Under the pieces are notes generated by a model. That model was not told where the DNA came from. It worked only from the letters and a program-made list of their open reading frames with translations, and did not search any database. Position numbers and translations under genes: made by a program. Below are positions 63,026 to 64,000 of a stretch of DNA of 64,000 bases, piece by piece. How positions within the stretch are numbered: position 1 is the first letter of the stretch; every line of letters starts with the position of its first letter. The DNA is from Modestobacter lapidis (GTDB lineage: Bacteria > Actinomycetota > Actinomycetes > Mycobacteriales > Geodermatophilaceae). The DNA is taken from positions 1 through 64,000 of the forward strand of contig JABAKE010000017.1 in the NCBI GenBank assembly GCA_019779905.1, given 5' to 3'.

Positions 63026-63212
63026 CCGCACAGGATGACCCACAGCGGATCCCTCGTCACGTACCCCGGACCGCGCTCTGCACGTGTGTGACGCCGCACT
63101 CCCGACCGACCCGTGGGTCGTGAGGAGTGGGGGCCGGAGGCTCCCGCGAGCGAGCGACGAAGCGGCTCACCGCCGCCGGACCACCGGCCTGACCGCGGTG
63201 TGACCCGGCGGG

Positions 63213-64000
63213 TCACCGTGTCATCGCCCGCACGTGCGTGACGTCGCCGGAGGCCAGCTCCACCGGTCCGGCCGGGCCATGGACCACCAGCCGGCCGTCC
63301 CAGTCGACCGCCGCGGCGACACCGTCGAGCGTCGACCCGTCGGGCATGGTCACCGTGACCGTCGATCCGACCGTCGAGCACCAGGCGAGGTAGTCGCCGG
63401 CCAGCCCGGAGGACACCGGGTCGCCGAGAACCTGCACCCAGCGCAGGTAGCGGCGTTCGAACGCGCGCAGGAAGGCCAGCAGCACGCCGGGGCGGTCCAC
63501 GTCGGCGCCGGCGACCCGGGCCAGTGACGTCCCGGTGTCGGGGAGCTCGTCGGCCGTCGTCGACACGTTCAGGCCGACGCCGACCACCACGGCACGCCCG
63601 GCGGCCTCGGACAGGATGCCGGCGAGCTTGGCGCCGTCCGGGGCCAGCAGGTCGTTGGGCCACTTCAGCGACGCCCGCACGCCGGCGGCCTCCGCGACCG
63701 CCTCCGCCAGTGCCACCCCGGTGAGCAGCGACAGCCACGCCCGCCGGGCGGCCGGGACGTCCGGGCGGAGCAGCAGCGAGACGGTGAGCCCGGCGCGCGG
63801 CGGCGACGTCCACACCCGGTCCAGCCGCCCGCGGCCGGCCTCCTGGTGCTCGGCGACCAGCACCGTGCCCTCGGGGGCCTCGCCGGCGGCCGCCGCGACG
63901 AGCGTGGCGTTGGTCGAGCCGATCGCCTCGACCACCTCGACCGACCGCCACAGGTGGCTGCCGGCGAGCGCCGCGGTGAGGGCGGCGCCGTCCAGCGGCG
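63213..64000 (-). CDS. birA: Biotin--[acetyl-CoA-carboxylase] ligase, 5' end outside window
   Basis: Partial gene running off the right edge. The reading frame continues to base 64000 with PLDGAALTAALAGSHLWRSV before VVEAIGSTN, so a GTG at 63935 is probably not the start. Catalytic motifs: AGRGRLDRVWTSPP (biotin/ATP loop), KWPNDLLAPDGAKLAGIL and VVVGVGLNVS, followed by the small C-terminal domain. It attaches biotin to carboxylase carrier domains. It matches Rv3279c, the next gene in the mycobacterial order. Confidence 0.95.
   Translation of the reverse strand, partial: PLDGAALTAALAGSHLWRSVEVVEAIGSTNATLVAAAAGEAPEGTVLVAEHQEAGRGRLDRVWTSPPRAGLTVSLLLRPDVPAARRAWLSLLTGVALAEAVAEAAGVRASLKWPNDLLAPDGAKLAGILSEAAGRAVVVGVGLNVSTTADELPDTGTSLARVAGADVDRPGVLLAFLRAFERRYLRWVQVLGDPVSSGLAGDYLAWCSTVGSTVTVTMPDGSTLDGVAAAVDWDGRLVVHGPAGPVELASGDVTHVRAMTR

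Noticed and set aside
63060-63212. Possible further copy of the stem-loop element between birA and the PH-domain gene
   Set aside because: GAGTGGGGGCCGGAGGCTCC and GCGAGCGAGCG look superficially similar, but the core order and pairing arms do not match the other copies.
63213-63935. Complete birA starting at GTG 63935
   Set aside because: The frame stays open to the window edge and encodes a typical BirA N-terminal stretch, so the gene is partial.

Overview
The window comes from a very high-GC actinobacterium. Codon use is strongly GC3-biased, many genes start with GTG, and there is a WhiB regulator, coenzyme F420 genes, arabinogalactan-type wall genes and LGFP-repeat surface proteins. The best guess is a member of the Geodermatophilaceae (Blastococcus, Geodermatophilus or Modestobacter type), but this is inference. 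No tRNA, rRNA, CRISPR array, transposase or prophage gene was seen. About 57 protein genes are supported, and the biotin ligase gene runs off the right edge.

The gene order follows the Mycobacterium tuberculosis block Rv3258c-Rv3279c (from memory), with large extra blocks. Left part (1-11.6 kb): DUF3499, a zincin-fold protein, whiB, cofD, cofE, rmlA, manC and wbbL. Next (11.7-28 kb): two tandem GT-C-like membrane proteins, glf, glfT2, glfT1 and a Wzm/Wzt exporter, which together form a galactan assembly line, then two huge LGFP-repeat proteins flanking a lipoprotein. Next (28.3-36.2 kb): an LCP ligase, then dprE2-dprE1-ubiA-PAP2, which makes decaprenyl-phospho-arabinose, and an O-acyltransferase.

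At 36.3-43.6 kb a mostly overlapping leftward run encodes a nucleotidyltransferase, a GT2, a fused membrane-flippase/kinase protein, a HAD phosphatase, a GtrA protein and a YfhO-like protein. The function is unknown and the kinase fusion is unusual. At 43.8-50.8 kb the order returns to ordinary metabolism: a TIGR03089 protein, a CoA transferase pair, a DUF1028 protein, acyl-CoA dehydrogenase, purE, purK and an SGNH lipoprotein.

At 50.9-58.2 kb, after a second GtrA gene, lies what looks like a complete pseudaminic acid pathway: PseB, PseC, PseF, a PseG-PseH fusion and PseI. It is accompanied by a GT29 (sialyltransferase-fold) candidate transferase and a coiled-coil protein. sbcC, sbcD, a PH-domain protein and birA close the window.

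Two genome-scale patterns stand out. A roughly 60-base stem-loop repeat sits directly behind stop codons at least seven times, with compensating changes in its outer stem; one copy has become the C-terminus of CofD. In addition, about fifteen genes have a TAnnnT-like -10 box only 6-10 bases before the start codon, pointing to leaderless transcripts.
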